Assembly (NCBI RefSeq): GCF_003339505.1 | Contig: NZ_QPIW01000027.1 | Coordinates: 31,912-95,911, forward strand | DNA length: 64,000 bases | Reading direction: 5' to 3' | Origin: Runella aurantiaca | GTDB taxonomy: Bacteria; Bacteroidota; Bacteroidia; Cytophagales; Spirosomataceae | Shown here: piece after piece, positions 9,144 to 17,523 of the stretch | Position numbering within the stretch: the stretch's first letter is position 1 | How the letters are laid out: every line of letters begins with the position of its first letter | Notes under the pieces: generated by a model | Database searches by the model: none | What the model was told of the DNA's origin: nothing | Seen by the model: only the letters and a program-made list of their open reading frames with translations | Translations under genes and position numbers: made by a program

Positions 9144-9452
9144 TTTGATTGATTTTGTAAGGCTAAAATAAGGTTAAAAGTTAAAACAAAAAATGATTTG
9201 TTCTTTCTTGGCCTTGACTCGGTAGGTTGGCGCGTTTGGGGTAAGAACAAAGTAATTTAGAAACGTTGAAATGAGCGATATTGAAGCAAAAAAAATGGAT
9301 AACTAGGTAAACCTAGAGGGGGGAAATGCTTTTTCTAGTAAAAAAAAGCATAATTTTTGAAATGATTTTAACCAATATTGCAATTATTGATTTTAAAAGG
9401 TTACTTTTGTAACGGTAATTACCATTTTTTTCATTCTTTTATTTTTTTTTCA
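9144..9452. other. 309-base intergenic region upstream of the cold-shock gene
   Basis: This stretch is AT-rich and lies between two divergent transcription units. It holds the cold-shock promoter near its right end and a T-rich leader just before the start codon. I see no reading frame or RNA gene in it. Confidence 0.6.
9378..9409 (+). promoter_or_regulatory. Bacteroidota-type promoter of the cold-shock gene
   Basis: A TTG at 9378-9380 is followed after 21 bases by TACTTTTG at 9402-9409, matching the -33 TTG and -7 TAnnTTTG consensus. The -7 box ends 43 bases before the ATG, leaving a short T-rich leader that could be cold-sensitive. Confidence 0.65.
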
Positions 9453-9644
9453 ATGAACACAGGAACAGTAAAGTTCTTCAATGAAACCAAAGGATTCGGT
9501 TTTATCGTAGACAGTAACACAGGCGAAGAAATTTTTGTACACGTATCAGGTCTTATCGACAACGTACGTGAAGGTGACGTAGTTACTTTCGAGCCTGCAC
9601 AAGGCAAGAAAGGCTTGAACGCTACGAAAGTGAAACGTGCGTAA
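9453..9644 (+). CDS. Cold-shock domain protein (CspA family)
   Basis: 63 residues starting MNTGTVKFFNETKGFGF. It is a complete cold-shock domain with RNP1 (KGFGFI) and RNP2-like (IFVHVSG) motifs that bind single-stranded RNA or DNA and loosen RNA structure. An upstream in-frame ATG at 9378 coincides with the promoter -33 box, so the ATG at 9453 is the start. It has its own promoter and terminator and appears monocistronic. Confidence 0.95.
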   Translation: MNTGTVKFFNETKGFGFIVDSNTGEEIFVHVSGLIDNVREGDVVTFEPAQGKKGLNATKVKRA

Positions 9645-9710
9645 TACTCACGCAAACGAAATACATTTTGTTTAGAGTAACTTAGGGAGCTTAAAACGAT
9701 GTAAGAATCA

Positions 9711-9743
9711 AAAGGCAAATCGGAAACGGTTTGCCTTTTGTAT
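9711..9743 (+). terminator. Terminator after the cold-shock gene
   Basis: A 12-bp stem (9711-9722 with 9727-9738, one G-U pair) is closed by a GAAA tetraloop and followed by a T-rich run. It sits 66 bases after the stop codon. Its A-rich left side could also stop transcription of apbE from the other strand. Confidence 0.8.
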
Positions 9744-9759
9744 TTTTCGGGCCAGCCTG

Positions 9760-10776
9760 CTAAAAATTAGCCGTTTTCCATTCAAGCCCATTTTGCTCCA
9801 AGAGCCAGATGCGAACAGACTTCAATTTTTTCGCGACTTTTTTGCCTTCTTTTATTCCTAACACGCTAAACGCCGTGGCGAGGGCGTCGGCCGCGGTTCC
9901 GTTGGGAGCAATCACCGTGGTGCGTGTATGGGTGGTAAGACCAACGCCCGTGCGCGGGTCTACGATGTGGGAATATTTGACTCCATTGTGTTCCATAAAA
10001 CGGTAGGTGTTTCCTGAAGTGGCCACCCCGCAATTTTTTAGTGTCAATACACGTTTGGCTGTACTGTCTTTCCCTCCCGAACTCACTTCAATCTCCCAAC
10101 CCTTTTTTTGAGGAGGAGCCTCGCCGATGGTTAAGTCCCCGCCAGCATCTAAAAAAGCGGCAGAAATGCCAAAATAGCGCAATATGCGCAGGGCATCATC
10201 GGCGGCGTAGCCTTTTCCGATACCGCCAAAATCGAGACGCATTCCTTTTTGGGTAAGCATCACGGTACAATTTTTAGCATTCAAACGGATTTTTTTATAG
10301 CCAACGCTTTGTTTTGCTTCATGAATTTGGGCGCTGTCGGGGAAATAATTGCGCCGCAAAGCACGCCGCCAGAGTTGAACAATCGGCCCGACGCTCACAT
10401 CAAACGTGCCTTTGGTTTGTTTACTATAATGAACCGACTGCTGAAGAATATCAAAGAGTATTGGACCTGCTAAAAAGGGCTCTCCCGAGCCAGCCGTTGC
10501 CGATAAACGATTGGTTTCGCTACCGTCTAAGTAGTCACTCAAGATGGTATTTAGGTACTCAATGCGTTTAAAAACACTATCCGAAGCCACTTTTGCGATT
10601 GAGTCATGAGGGGCATAAAAAACAAGATTGAATTCTGACCCCATCGCGTTCCAAGCGTATGAATACCGATTTTGGGTATGTGCTGGAAGGGCGGTACAAA
10701 AAGAGAAAATACAAAAAAAGAATGCGTATTGAGGCAAAACTAGAGAGAAGTGTACTTTAAATTTAAACATTATCAT
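9760..10776 (-). CDS. apbE: FAD:protein FMN transferase (ApbE)
   Basis: 338 residues if the ATG at 10776 is used; an ATG at 10770 is equally possible. A hydrophobic signal peptide occupies about residues 8-30. The ApbE fold follows: AWNAMGSEFNLVFYA near the N-terminus, RLDFGGIGKGYAADDA in the middle, and DAGGDLTIG and HIVDPRTGVGLTTHT toward the C-terminus (family flavin- and metal-binding elements). The enzyme transfers FMN from FAD to Thr of proteins such as NqrC or RnfG. No such partner is adjacent. It is divergent from the cysE leader. Confidence 0.92.
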   Translation of the reverse strand: MIMFKFKVHFSLVLPQYAFFFCIFSFCTALPAHTQNRYSYAWNAMGSEFNLVFYAPHDSIAKVASDSVFKRIEYLNTILSDYLDGSETNRLSATAGSGEPFLAGPILFDILQQSVHYSKQTKGTFDVSVGPIVQLWRRALRRNYFPDSAQIHEAKQSVGYKKIRLNAKNCTVMLTQKGMRLDFGGIGKGYAADDALRILRYFGISAAFLDAGGDLTIGEAPPQKKGWEIEVSSGGKDSTAKRVLTLKNCGVATSGNTYRFMEHNGVKYSHIVDPRTGVGLTTHTRTTVIAPNGTAADALATAFSVLGIKEGKKVAKKLKSVRIWLLEQNGLEWKTANF

Positions 10777-10785
10777 TCGGTGGAA

Positions 10786-10816
10786 TTGTACAATCTGCAA
10801 ATAAATGGTAACTTTT
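10786..10816 (+). promoter_or_regulatory. Candidate promoter of the cysE leader
   Basis: TTG at 10786-10788 and TAACTTTT at 10809-10816 are spaced by 20 bases, one mismatch from the TAnnTTTG -7 consensus. Transcription would begin about 50 bases before the leader peptide start. Confidence 0.45.
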
Positions 10817-10875
10817 TTTGGAATAATGAACCTTTTTGCACGGTTTTTGGTATCAAAATTATAAAAATCATTCCT

Positions 10876-10923
10876 GTGAAAACCAAACGTGCCGCTGTTT
10901 GTTGTTGCTGTATCCGTGACTAA
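10876..10923 (+). CDS. Poly-cysteine leader peptide upstream of cysE
   Basis: GTG-started frame encoding [15 protein letters not shown] followed by TAA. The four consecutive Cys codons (TGT TGT TGC TGT, 10900-10911) are striking in a 15-residue peptide directly upstream of a cysteine-biosynthesis gene. Scarce charged tRNA-Cys would stall the ribosome here. Downstream, two alternative hairpins overlap in the way expected of an attenuator. No in-frame ATG lies upstream, so GTG is the best start; Bacteroidota do not need a Shine-Dalgarno sequence. The peptide itself probably has no function beyond its translation. Confidence 0.7.
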   Translation: MKTKRAAVCCCCIRD

Positions 10924-10928
10924 GACAT

Positions 10929-10979
10929 GGAAAGGGAATAATTTACGCTTCAAAACTAAGAAATTGAGCCGCCCTTTCC
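10929..10979 (+). promoter_or_regulatory. Antiterminator stem of the cysE attenuator
   Basis: GGAAAGGG at 10929-10936 is an exact complement of CCCTTTCC at 10972-10979. Forming this stem would use up the left arm of the terminator. A ribosome stalled at the Cys codons leaves 10929-10936 free, whereas one that reaches the stop codon at 10921-10923 would cover it. A further 5-bp inner pairing (10940-10944 with 10961-10965) is possible. Confidence 0.65.
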
Positions 10980-11000
10980 TGAAGAAAGGGCTTTTATTTT
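10971..11000 (+). terminator. Terminator stem of the cysE attenuator
   Basis: GCCCTTTC (10971-10978) pairs perfectly with GAAAGGGC (10984-10991) across a 5-base loop, followed by TTTTATTTT. It lies 18 bases before the cysE ATG, so it would stop transcription before the gene. It shares bases 10972-10978 with the antiterminator stem. Confidence 0.75.
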
Positions 11001-11017
11001 GTAATTCAATCAATGCC

Positions 11018-11845
11018 ATGACATTAACTGAGCAAGAACTTTCGGTCTCCTTTTTAACGCGTCTTACCGAACAAAATGCCAAGTATCGGCATCGGCTACC
11101 TCCCCGCAGCAGCGTAGGGAAGTTTGTGGAAGAAATGATGTGTTTTCTGTTTCCTGTTACCCAAGACTGCGAACGGACTTCGTTAGATTTACCCGAAGCC
11201 TATCGCCGTCTTCAAAACCGTTTGTCTTGCCTTTTGGACCCGCTTGCCAATCATCTTGACGCTGATAAAGACGTCATTATGGAACGATTTCTGGCCCAAC
11301 TCCCCGAGATTTACGAAAATCTTTTGTTGGATGCGCAGGCAATTGCAGACAATGACCCCGCTTCGGTGGGCATCGAGGAGGTGATTTCTGTCTACCCGGG
11401 TTTTTATGCCATTGCGGTTTACAGGGTGGCACATTTATTGGTGGATTTGAACGTGCCTTTGCTGCCAAGAATGCTTACCGAACACGCTCATGGCCTTACA
11501 GGGATAGATATTCACCCCAAAGCAAATATCGGACAGTCGTTTTTTATTGACCACGGAACGGGTGTCGTGATTGGTGAAACGACCGATATCGGCAATAACG
11601 TAAAAGTATACCAAGGCGTGACGCTTGGGGCATTGAGTGTTTCTAAGTCGATGGCCGAAACCAAACGTCATCCTACCATTGAAGACAATGTAGTTATATA
11701 CGCTAACGCTACCATATTGGGAGGCAAAACGGTCATTGGCAGTGATTCTATCATCGGTGGCAATGCGTGGTTGACGACAAGCGTACCCGCGTTTTCGCAG
11801 GTGTACCATCAAAGCGAATTGAAAATTAGACAGAGTATCCTTTAA
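11018..11845 (+). CDS. cysE: Serine O-acetyltransferase
   Basis: 275 residues. The enzyme makes O-acetylserine from serine and acetyl-CoA, the committed step to cysteine. A helical N-terminal domain (about 1-170) leads into the left-handed beta-helix with the family stretch [20 protein letters not shown] and [19 protein letters not shown]. The ATG at 11018 follows the attenuator terminator, and the frame upstream of it is leader sequence. The length matches the long EpsC-like bacterial type. Expression is likely controlled by the poly-Cys leader. Cysteine synthase is not adjacent. Confidence 0.93.
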   Translation: MTLTEQELSVSFLTRLTEQNAKYRHRLPPRSSVGKFVEEMMCFLFPVTQDCERTSLDLPEAYRRLQNRLSCLLDPLANHLDADKDVIMERFLAQLPEIYENLLLDAQAIADNDPASVGIEEVISVYPGFYAIAVYRVAHLLVDLNVPLLPRMLTEHAHGLTGIDIHPKANIGQSFFIDHGTGVVIGETTDIGNNVKVYQGVTLGALSVSKSMAETKRHPTIEDNVVIYANATILGGKTVIGSDSIIGGNAWLTTSVPAFSQVYHQSELKIRQSIL

Positions 11846-11908
11846 GTTTTTAGCTAAGAACTGGCTTGGTATTCTGAACCAGTTCTTAGTTGCTATCTAC
11901 ACTGAATA

Positions 11909-12505
11909 TCAAGCTAGTCCTCGCACAAATCTTCGAACGGTTTCCATAAAAATAGGTTCGAAATTCGATAATGTTTGGCGCGGCTGGGTGACAGAGGTGA
12001 CCACCAAAAAACCGTACGTAAGGCACCACCATTCATAAAAGGTTTTGGAGACGGCATCGGCGGAGCGCGGTCGTATCAAGGCCATGGCTTCCCACACTGG
12101 ATGATTGTTGAGCATGGCAAACTCAATTTGATAAGCCTGTTTTGACTGACAAATCCCGCCTTCCATATTAAACATCACCTGAAAAACCTCGGTTTGGGTA
12201 TGCATGAATCGCCATTGAATTTGGGCAAATTCCGTAATTAATTTTTCAGGATTACGGTACAAAGTCCTCAGTTTTAGCAATTCTTCGTGCAGAAAAGCAA
12301 AGCCATCGTTTCGGATGGTTTCCAACAGTTTGTCTTTACTGTCAAAATATTCGTATAAAATAGGAGGGCTATATTCAATAACATCGGCAATTTTTCGAAT
12401 GGAGACGGCCTGCCAGCCTTCCTCACGAGCAATGTCGCGGGCAGTTTTGAGGATGTCATGACGGACTTGTTTCCGCAAACGCTCCCGACGTTCAACGATT
12501 CCCAT
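11909..12505 (-). CDS. TetR-family transcriptional regulator
   Basis: 198 residues. An N-terminal helix-turn-helix of TetR type occupies about residues 15-62 (ILKTARDIAREEGWQAVSIR, then KIADVIEYSPPILYEYFDSK). The C-terminal ligand domain is helical and resembles the TetR_C WHG type, with FYEWWCLTYGFLV near the end. It has no adjacent gene that is obviously its target, so the ligand and regulon are unknown. Confidence 0.9.
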   Translation of the reverse strand: MGIVERRERLRKQVRHDILKTARDIAREEGWQAVSIRKIADVIEYSPPILYEYFDSKDKLLETIRNDGFAFLHEELLKLRTLYRNPEKLITEFAQIQWRFMHTQTEVFQVMFNMEGGICQSKQAYQIEFAMLNNHPVWEAMALIRPRSADAVSKTFYEWWCLTYGFLVVTSVTQPRQTLSNFEPIFMETVRRFVRGLA

Positions 12506-12594
12506 AAGATTAACGATGGATTAGAGTAGACTTTACACTGTTAAATTATCTACAAGTAAAAAATAAACGGTGAAAGTACCAAAAAAAAGACAAT

Positions 12595-12630
12595 AAAAAA
12601 GCCGAGTCAAACGTTTGACTCGGCTTTTTT
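12595..12630 (-). terminator. Terminator after the peroxiredoxin gene
   Basis: An 18-bp perfect palindrome (arms 12595-12612 and 12613-12630) with A and T runs on its two flanks. It lies 52 bases past the peroxiredoxin stop on the minus strand and could work in either direction. Confidence 0.85.
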
Positions 12631-12682
12631 GGCTTGATAATAAATGCAGTTTTTAGGCAAAATATCTACATAAATTTCAACG

Positions 12683-13150
12683 CTAAATCTGCTCAAGCGT
12701 TGATTTAATCGCCACAAAATCAGGTAGGTTACCCGCGCTTTCCAGTACTTCTGCGTACTGGATAACTCCTTCTTTATCAATTACAAAAGCGGCACGTTTT
12801 GCTACGCCTTTCATGTCAAACGCAAATGTATCGTAGTAGGACTTAAAAGCCTGTGAAGTCTCCTTGTTAAAATCGGATAGTAAATCAAAATTGTATTTTT
12901 GTTCCTCCTTATATTTGTTGAGGGTAAAAAGCGAATCAACAGAGATACCCACTACTTCGGCACCGAGTTTGGTATAGTAGCCTAAGTCATCGCGCATGGT
13001 GCAGAGCTGTTCGGTACATACGCCCGTAAAAGCCGCTGGGAAGAAATGAATGATGAGATTTTTTCCTTTAAAATCTTCGAGTGAAACCTTTTTTTTCTCG
13101 GTATTAAAGAGAGTGAATGAGGGAGCTTTATCCCCTTTTTGTAATGACAT
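12683..13150 (-). CDS. Peroxiredoxin (AhpC/TSA, PrxQ/BCP-like)
   Basis: 155 residues. The active-site pattern PxxxTxxC is present as FFPAAFTGVC, with peroxidatic Cys45. A second Cys at position 50 has the five-residue spacing of the resolving Cys in PrxQ/BCP proteins. It reduces peroxides in the cytosol, probably with thioredoxin. The gene is monocistronic with a strong terminator downstream. Confidence 0.92.
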   Translation of the reverse strand: MSLQKGDKAPSFTLFNTEKKKVSLEDFKGKNLIIHFFPAAFTGVCTEQLCTMRDDLGYYTKLGAEVVGISVDSLFTLNKYKEEQKYNFDLLSDFNKETSQAFKSYYDTFAFDMKGVAKRAAFVIDKEGVIQYAEVLESAGNLPDFVAIKSTLEQI

Positions 13151-13229
13151 GGTTGCTAAAGTTAATTTTGTTTTTGCAAAAATATAAATACATCCTGAAA
13201 ACTTGCTAAATCATTAAATGTTCGTAATT

Positions 13230-13328
13230 ATGCCAAAAAAACTATCATTGGCAGTAGTAGGATACGCAATACGTACACTATTATATCAATACCTAAACCC
13301 CGCAGCAGCGGATTTTACCTTTCACTAA
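13230..13328 (+). CDS. Possible 32-residue small ORF before the ROK gene
   Basis: An ATG frame encodes a short protein beginning MPKKLSLAVVGYAIRTLLYQ and ending PAAADFTFH, with stop 17 bases before the ROK kinase start. It has a basic N-terminus and a mildly amphipathic body, and its codons look ordinary. It may be a real small protein, a translated leader, or chance. Confidence 0.25.
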   Translation: MPKKLSLAVVGYAIRTLLYQYLNPAAADFTFH

Positions 13329-13345
13329 CACACATCATAATACGT

Positions 13346-14272
13346 ATGCAAACCATTTGGGGAATTGACCTCGGCGGAACAAAAATTGAAGGCGTTGTAT
13401 TGTCGTCACCCTCGCCTGATGCGGTGATTATCCGTAAAAGAATTGATACAGAGGCTCATAAAGGGTATGAGCACATTGCTAGCCGGATTGTTGAACTGGT
13501 ACGTGCATTGGAAGCAGAAACGGGCTTCAAAGCTCCAAGCATAGGGATTGGCACGCCCGGTACGGTAGAGCCGTCCAACGGTTTGATGAAAAACTGCAAT
13601 ACTACTTGTCTGAATGATATGCCTTTGCAGAGTGATTTAGCAAATACCTTGGGGATTCCAGTCTTTATTGCCAACGATGCCAATTGCTTTGCATTGGCCG
13701 AAGCAACAATGGGAATCGTTCCAGATGTTGTTCCGAATTACCAGTGTGTATTTGGCGTTATTATGGGTACTGGTGTTGGTGGTGGGGTTGTTATTAAAGG
13801 AAAAGACGGACAGTCTTTTGTGTTGAACGGAACACAGGGAATCGGTGGCGAATGGGGGCATAATGAACTGGAAACCAACGGATATGATTGCTATTGCGGC
13901 AAAAAAGGTTGTGTAGAGCAGGTACTTTCTGGCCCCGCATTGCAGCGGTACTACGCGCAGATTAGTGGTCAGGAGTTAAAAATGAAAGACATTGTGGCGC
14001 GGCATTATGCTGGTACTGATCCATTTGCTACCCAAACCATCGACCGTATGTTGGAACATTTTGGGAAGGCTGTTTCGGTACTGATGAATATTCTCGACCC
14101 CGATGCCATTGTTTTGGGCGGTGGTGTTGGAAACATTGATTTACTTTACACCGAAGGCTTGGAACGAGCCAAAAAATACATCTTCAATAGCGGCCGTGTG
14201 GAAACCAAAATTCTTCGTCCAAAGTTAGGAGATAGTGCAGGAGTGTTTGGGGCGGCGATGTTGTCTATATAA
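13346..14272 (+). CDS. ROK-family sugar kinase
   Basis: 308 residues. The N-terminal phosphate loop IWGIDLGGTKIEG binds ATP. GIGTPGTVEPSNG and IANDANCFALAEA follow, the second carrying the catalytic base Asp111. The zinc site is His172 with Cys182, Cys184 and Cys189 (GEWGHNELETNGYDCYCGKK). These mark a ROK kinase, most likely phosphorylating glucose or fructose at the 6-hydroxyl. No DNA-binding domain is present, so it is a kinase, not a ROK repressor. The exact sugar is not determined. Confidence 0.92.
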   Translation: MQTIWGIDLGGTKIEGVVLSSPSPDAVIIRKRIDTEAHKGYEHIASRIVELVRALEAETGFKAPSIGIGTPGTVEPSNGLMKNCNTTCLNDMPLQSDLANTLGIPVFIANDANCFALAEATMGIVPDVVPNYQCVFGVIMGTGVGGGVVIKGKDGQSFVLNGTQGIGGEWGHNELETNGYDCYCGKKGCVEQVLSGPALQRYYAQISGQELKMKDIVARHYAGTDPFATQTIDRMLEHFGKAVSVLMNILDPDAIVLGGGVGNIDLLYTEGLERAKKYIFNSGRVETKILRPKLGDSAGVFGAAMLSI

Positions 14273-14350
14273 TAAAAGTATAAAGTTGAAAGGCGACCAA
14301 AGATTGCGTCATTTTGATGCGGTATCAGCCTGAGAAATGGGAAATTAAGA

Positions 14351-14767
14351 ATGAATCATTGGTTAGTAAAGTCGGAACCGTTTGTTTACAGTTGGGATGA
14401 TTTTGTGAAAGCGGGGAGGAGTGTTTGGGATGGCGTTCGTAATTATCAGGCACGTAACAACCTGAAAGCCATGCAAAAAGGCGATTGGGTGTTCTTTTAT
14501 CACAGCAATGAGGGGCTGGCCGTGGTGGGTATTGCACAGGTAGACCGCGAAGCGTATCCTGACCCAACCACCGACGACCCCCGCTGGGTAGTGGTTGAAT
14601 TGGTGCCTGTTCAGAAGTTAAAACGACCGGTTTCATTGCAGGAAATTAAGTCAGATAATAGATTGCAGGAAATAGCGTTAATTAGGCAATCTCGTTTGTC
14701 GGTCATGCCGATAAAACGGGAGGAATTCGACCTAATCTTAAGTTTTAGCAACGATGAAAACACCTAA
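14351..14767 (+). CDS. EVE-domain protein
   Basis: 138 residues covering a single EVE domain, a PUA-like fold thought to bind modified bases in DNA or RNA. Family landmarks are MNHWLVKSEPFVYSWDDF at the N-terminus, VWDGVRNYQARNNL, and GDWVFFYHS. The last 14 bases overlap the start of the following gene in another frame, implying translational coupling. The standalone form is common in housekeeping contexts. Confidence 0.92.
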   Translation: MNHWLVKSEPFVYSWDDFVKAGRSVWDGVRNYQARNNLKAMQKGDWVFFYHSNEGLAVVGIAQVDREAYPDPTTDDPRWVVVELVPVQKLKRPVSLQEIKSDNRLQEIALIRQSRLSVMPIKREEFDLILSFSNDENT

Positions 14768-16421
14768 TGAATTTATTGTCAATAGCCCACGGGCGCGTTA
14801 TCAATCTTTTGTAGTGCGCAGGGCTGGTGCGGCGCTTAGTGCCGTTTTGGTTTCTTTCTTTTACGTTTTGTTTTTGGTCATTGGTTTAGCTGCCCCTGAA
14901 CTTAAGGCGCAGACTGTCAAGCGAATAGAGCTGCCTGTTCCAGGAGCCAATGAGTCATACCATACGATTTCTTTGGGCGCAAAAGGCGTGGTATTGGTTT
15001 CACAGCTTTCAAAAAATGCGTTTAACATTCAGAAGTTTAACGTTGATTTGGACCGCGATTGGTCAATCAACGGCACGATTGAAGATAACCTTGATTTTGT
15101 AAAGTCTTCGTACGACGGCCAATCCGTTTATCTGTTATTTACCCGTAGCCGGACTGACTTTTATCAGGTTGTGAAGGTGGGAGTAGCGGGTTTTATGGAG
15201 ACATTTTACCTTAGCTCCGTGGACCGTTTTCAAATTACCGATTTCCAGACGATTGGTTATTCGGTTTTTATGGCGGGGACAGTACGAGACGAGCCGATGC
15301 TGCTTTATACCAATTTGGCTTCCAAACAAAGTAAGATTCTGCCCGGGGTTACGCAGCCCAACACCGTGATTCAATCTGTCGATATTGATACCACGCACCA
15401 TTTGGTAAATGTCTGTTATGCCGCTCGCAAGGGACGAGAAATCAAGCTTATCTCACGGACGTTTGATGAATATGGGCAATCTGTTGGGCAGGTGATGGTA
15501 GAGCCAGAGCCTGATTACTCATTGCTCAACGGACGCCTTTTTACGCTGAACGACTCCACCAAACTGATGATTGGAACCTATGGTTTCCGAAACATGCAGG
15601 GAAACAACAACAGCGCATCGCAAGGGCTTTTTCTTAGTAAAATCGTTTACGACGAGGTAGAGTTTACGCAATACCACAGTTTTACCGATTTTAAGAATTT
15701 CTTCAACTTCATGAGCGAGCGTGAGCAAGAACGAATGCTGCGTAAGATAGAGCGGAAAAAAGAAAATGGAGACGAAGTAAAGCTTAATTACCGACTGTTG
15801 GTTCATGACATCATTGAACAAAACGGCAACTACCTGATTTCGGGAGAGGTCTTTTATCCTGAGTACCGTAACAACAATAATGGGATGTATGGTATGAGCT
15901 CGTGGTGGGGTTCACCCATGATGTCGCCGTGGGGAATTGGTGGCATGGGAATGTTTCCATCGTATGGACTTTATAATCCATACTATTGGGACCCATGGTT
16001 TGGCTCACGGAGGATGAACAATGGGCAAATATTTAATGGTTTTGTGTATACCCACGCGATTGTGGCTGGATTTAACCCCAAAGGCGATTTATTATGGGAT
16101 AATTCACTGCCTTTTGAAGGGCTGAAAAGCATGGAACTCAAAGAAAAAGTAAGGGTAAAACCCAATGAGGACCAAACGGTTTCTATGTTTTACAGTAATA
16201 AAGGGGCTATCAAAGCCAAGGTTTTTGACAAAGACCGCGTATTGAATGACCGCCAGCCGATTCCGATTATGACCGTTGATGCCAGTGATAAGGTGCGTCA
16301 AACCAACACCGACGAAGTGCTGTACTGGTTTGATAATTATTACTTAGCGTTTGGATATCAGCGAATTACGGGGGACGATGGTCGCCGAAATGTTTTTTAT
16401 CTGAATAAAATATCTTTTTAA
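14754..16421 (+). CDS. Secreted protein with a Met/Gly/Trp-rich loop, unknown function
   Basis: 555 residues. A long N-terminal region with a hydrophobic stretch (about 27-50, ending LKAQ) looks like a signal peptide with an unusually long n-region. An ATG further in is not convincing, because this start overlaps the EVE gene. The body is beta-rich and probably a propeller or OM-associated domain. Residues about 380-425 are a low-complexity loop rich in Asn, Met, Gly, Trp and Pro (for example GMYGMSSWWGSPMMSPWGIG). I recognise no family. A hairpin follows the stop. Confidence 0.8.
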   Translation: MKTPNEFIVNSPRARYQSFVVRRAGAALSAVLVSFFYVLFLVIGLAAPELKAQTVKRIELPVPGANESYHTISLGAKGVVLVSQLSKNAFNIQKFNVDLDRDWSINGTIEDNLDFVKSSYDGQSVYLLFTRSRTDFYQVVKVGVAGFMETFYLSSVDRFQITDFQTIGYSVFMAGTVRDEPMLLYTNLASKQSKILPGVTQPNTVIQSVDIDTTHHLVNVCYAARKGREIKLISRTFDEYGQSVGQVMVEPEPDYSLLNGRLFTLNDSTKLMIGTYGFRNMQGNNNSASQGLFLSKIVYDEVEFTQYHSFTDFKNFFNFMSEREQERMLRKIERKKENGDEVKLNYRLLVHDIIEQNGNYLISGEVFYPEYRNNNNGMYGMSSWWGSPMMSPWGIGGMGMFPSYGLYNPYYWDPWFGSRRMNNGQIFNGFVYTHAIVAGFNPKGDLLWDNSLPFEGLKSMELKEKVRVKPNEDQTVSMFYSNKGAIKAKVFDKDRVLNDRQPIPIMTVDASDKVRQTNTDEVLYWFDNYYLAFGYQRITGDDGRRNVFYLNKISF

Positions 16422-16437
16422 TAACATAGGATAGAGG

Positions 16438-16485
16438 GTCAATCGCTGGTCAATTAGGTTTTTCCTGAGTGTACCAGCGGTTGAC
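16438..16485 (+). terminator. Hairpin after the secreted-protein gene
   Basis: Arms 16438-16450 and 16473-16485 form a 13-bp stem with one G-U pair and a 22-base loop. Only three T residues follow, so it is a weak intrinsic terminator at best. It separates the EVE gene pair from the methyltransferase. Confidence 0.5.
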
Positions 16486-16503
16486 TTTCGCCTTAACGCA
16501 CAA

Positions 16504-17385
16504 ATGCAACTTCTCACTCCTCTCCACTGGCAAGATTACGAACTGATTGATAGCGGTAATTTCGAAAAATTAGAACGATTTGGCGAATATATACTAGCCC
16601 GTCCTGAGCCTCAGGCTATTTGGGATAAATCTCTTTCCGACGCTGATTGGAAAAAAAAGGCCCACGCTACTTTTGTGCGTGATAAGCAGGCTACCGAACG
16701 CGGCGAGTGGCAATTGACGAAAGGGATGCCCGAAAAATGGTGGATAAGCTACCGACATGCGGGGCTGTCGTTGCGCCTAAAATGCTCGCTTACTTCCTTC
16801 AAGCACGTAGGGATTTTCCCTGAGCAGGCGGTTAACTGGGATTATTTAGACCAAAAACTCCGTGCACTGCCCGTCGAGAAACCGGCCGTTTTAAATCTTT
16901 TTGCGTACACAGGGGCCGCCTCGGTGGCAGCCCGACAAGCAGGGGCCGACGTAACACACGTAGATTCAATTAAACCGGTGGTCACGTGGGCGCGGGAGAA
17001 CATGGAGGCAAGCGACGCCGACAATATCCGATGGATGGTGGAAGATGCTTTTAAATTTGTTCAGCGTGAAGTGCGCCGGGGAAAAAAATACAATTGCATC
17101 ATTCTCGACCCACCTGCTTATGGCCGTGGGCCTGCAGGTGAAAAGTGGATTCTGGAAGAACAGTTGAATGAACTACTCAAATCCTGCGCTGAGCTTTTGG
17201 ACCCTGTTCACCACGTATTCATTTTGAATTTGTATTCGTTGGGTTTTTCGGCTTTGATGGCCGAAAATTTGGTACTAGACCGATTTGGTAAAATGATGAA
17301 TGCCCAATGCGGTGAACTCTACCTTGCCGACCATAAACAGCGCAAACTTCCCTTGGGTATATTTTATCGTTTCGCCTCCGTCTAA
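16504..17385 (+). CDS. Class I SAM-dependent methyltransferase (RlmI/RlmK-like)
   Basis: 293 residues. A short N-terminal beta domain precedes a Rossmann methyltransferase. The SAM loop is LNLFAYTGAASVAARQAGAD with acidic motif THVDS. The catalytic-region motif LDPPAYGRGP resembles the DPP motif of 23S rRNA methyltransferases RlmI and RlmK, though those usually have DPPxF and a PUA domain, which I do not see. An RNA substrate is likely but not certain. Confidence 0.85.
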   Translation: MQLLTPLHWQDYELIDSGNFEKLERFGEYILARPEPQAIWDKSLSDADWKKKAHATFVRDKQATERGEWQLTKGMPEKWWISYRHAGLSLRLKCSLTSFKHVGIFPEQAVNWDYLDQKLRALPVEKPAVLNLFAYTGAASVAARQAGADVTHVDSIKPVVTWARENMEASDADNIRWMVEDAFKFVQREVRRGKKYNCIILDPPAYGRGPAGEKWILEEQLNELLKSCAELLDPVHHVFILNLYSLGFSALMAENLVLDRFGKMMNAQCGELYLADHKQRKLPLGIFYRFASV

Positions 17386-17523
17386 GCGGTGATTAATCGT
17401 GCATTTCCCCAAAACTTTCCCGTACTTTGCATCAATGAGTGAGTCAACGGTAGGCATGACGTGCCGTTGTGGCTTACTAATTTTAATAATGCATTCATTG
17501 TCAGGTGTTTTTGAAGAAATAAA

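Noticed and set aside
10889..11017. N-terminal extension of the cysE frame
   Set aside because: It reads through the attenuator hairpins in another frame and adds sequence unlike serine acetyltransferases.
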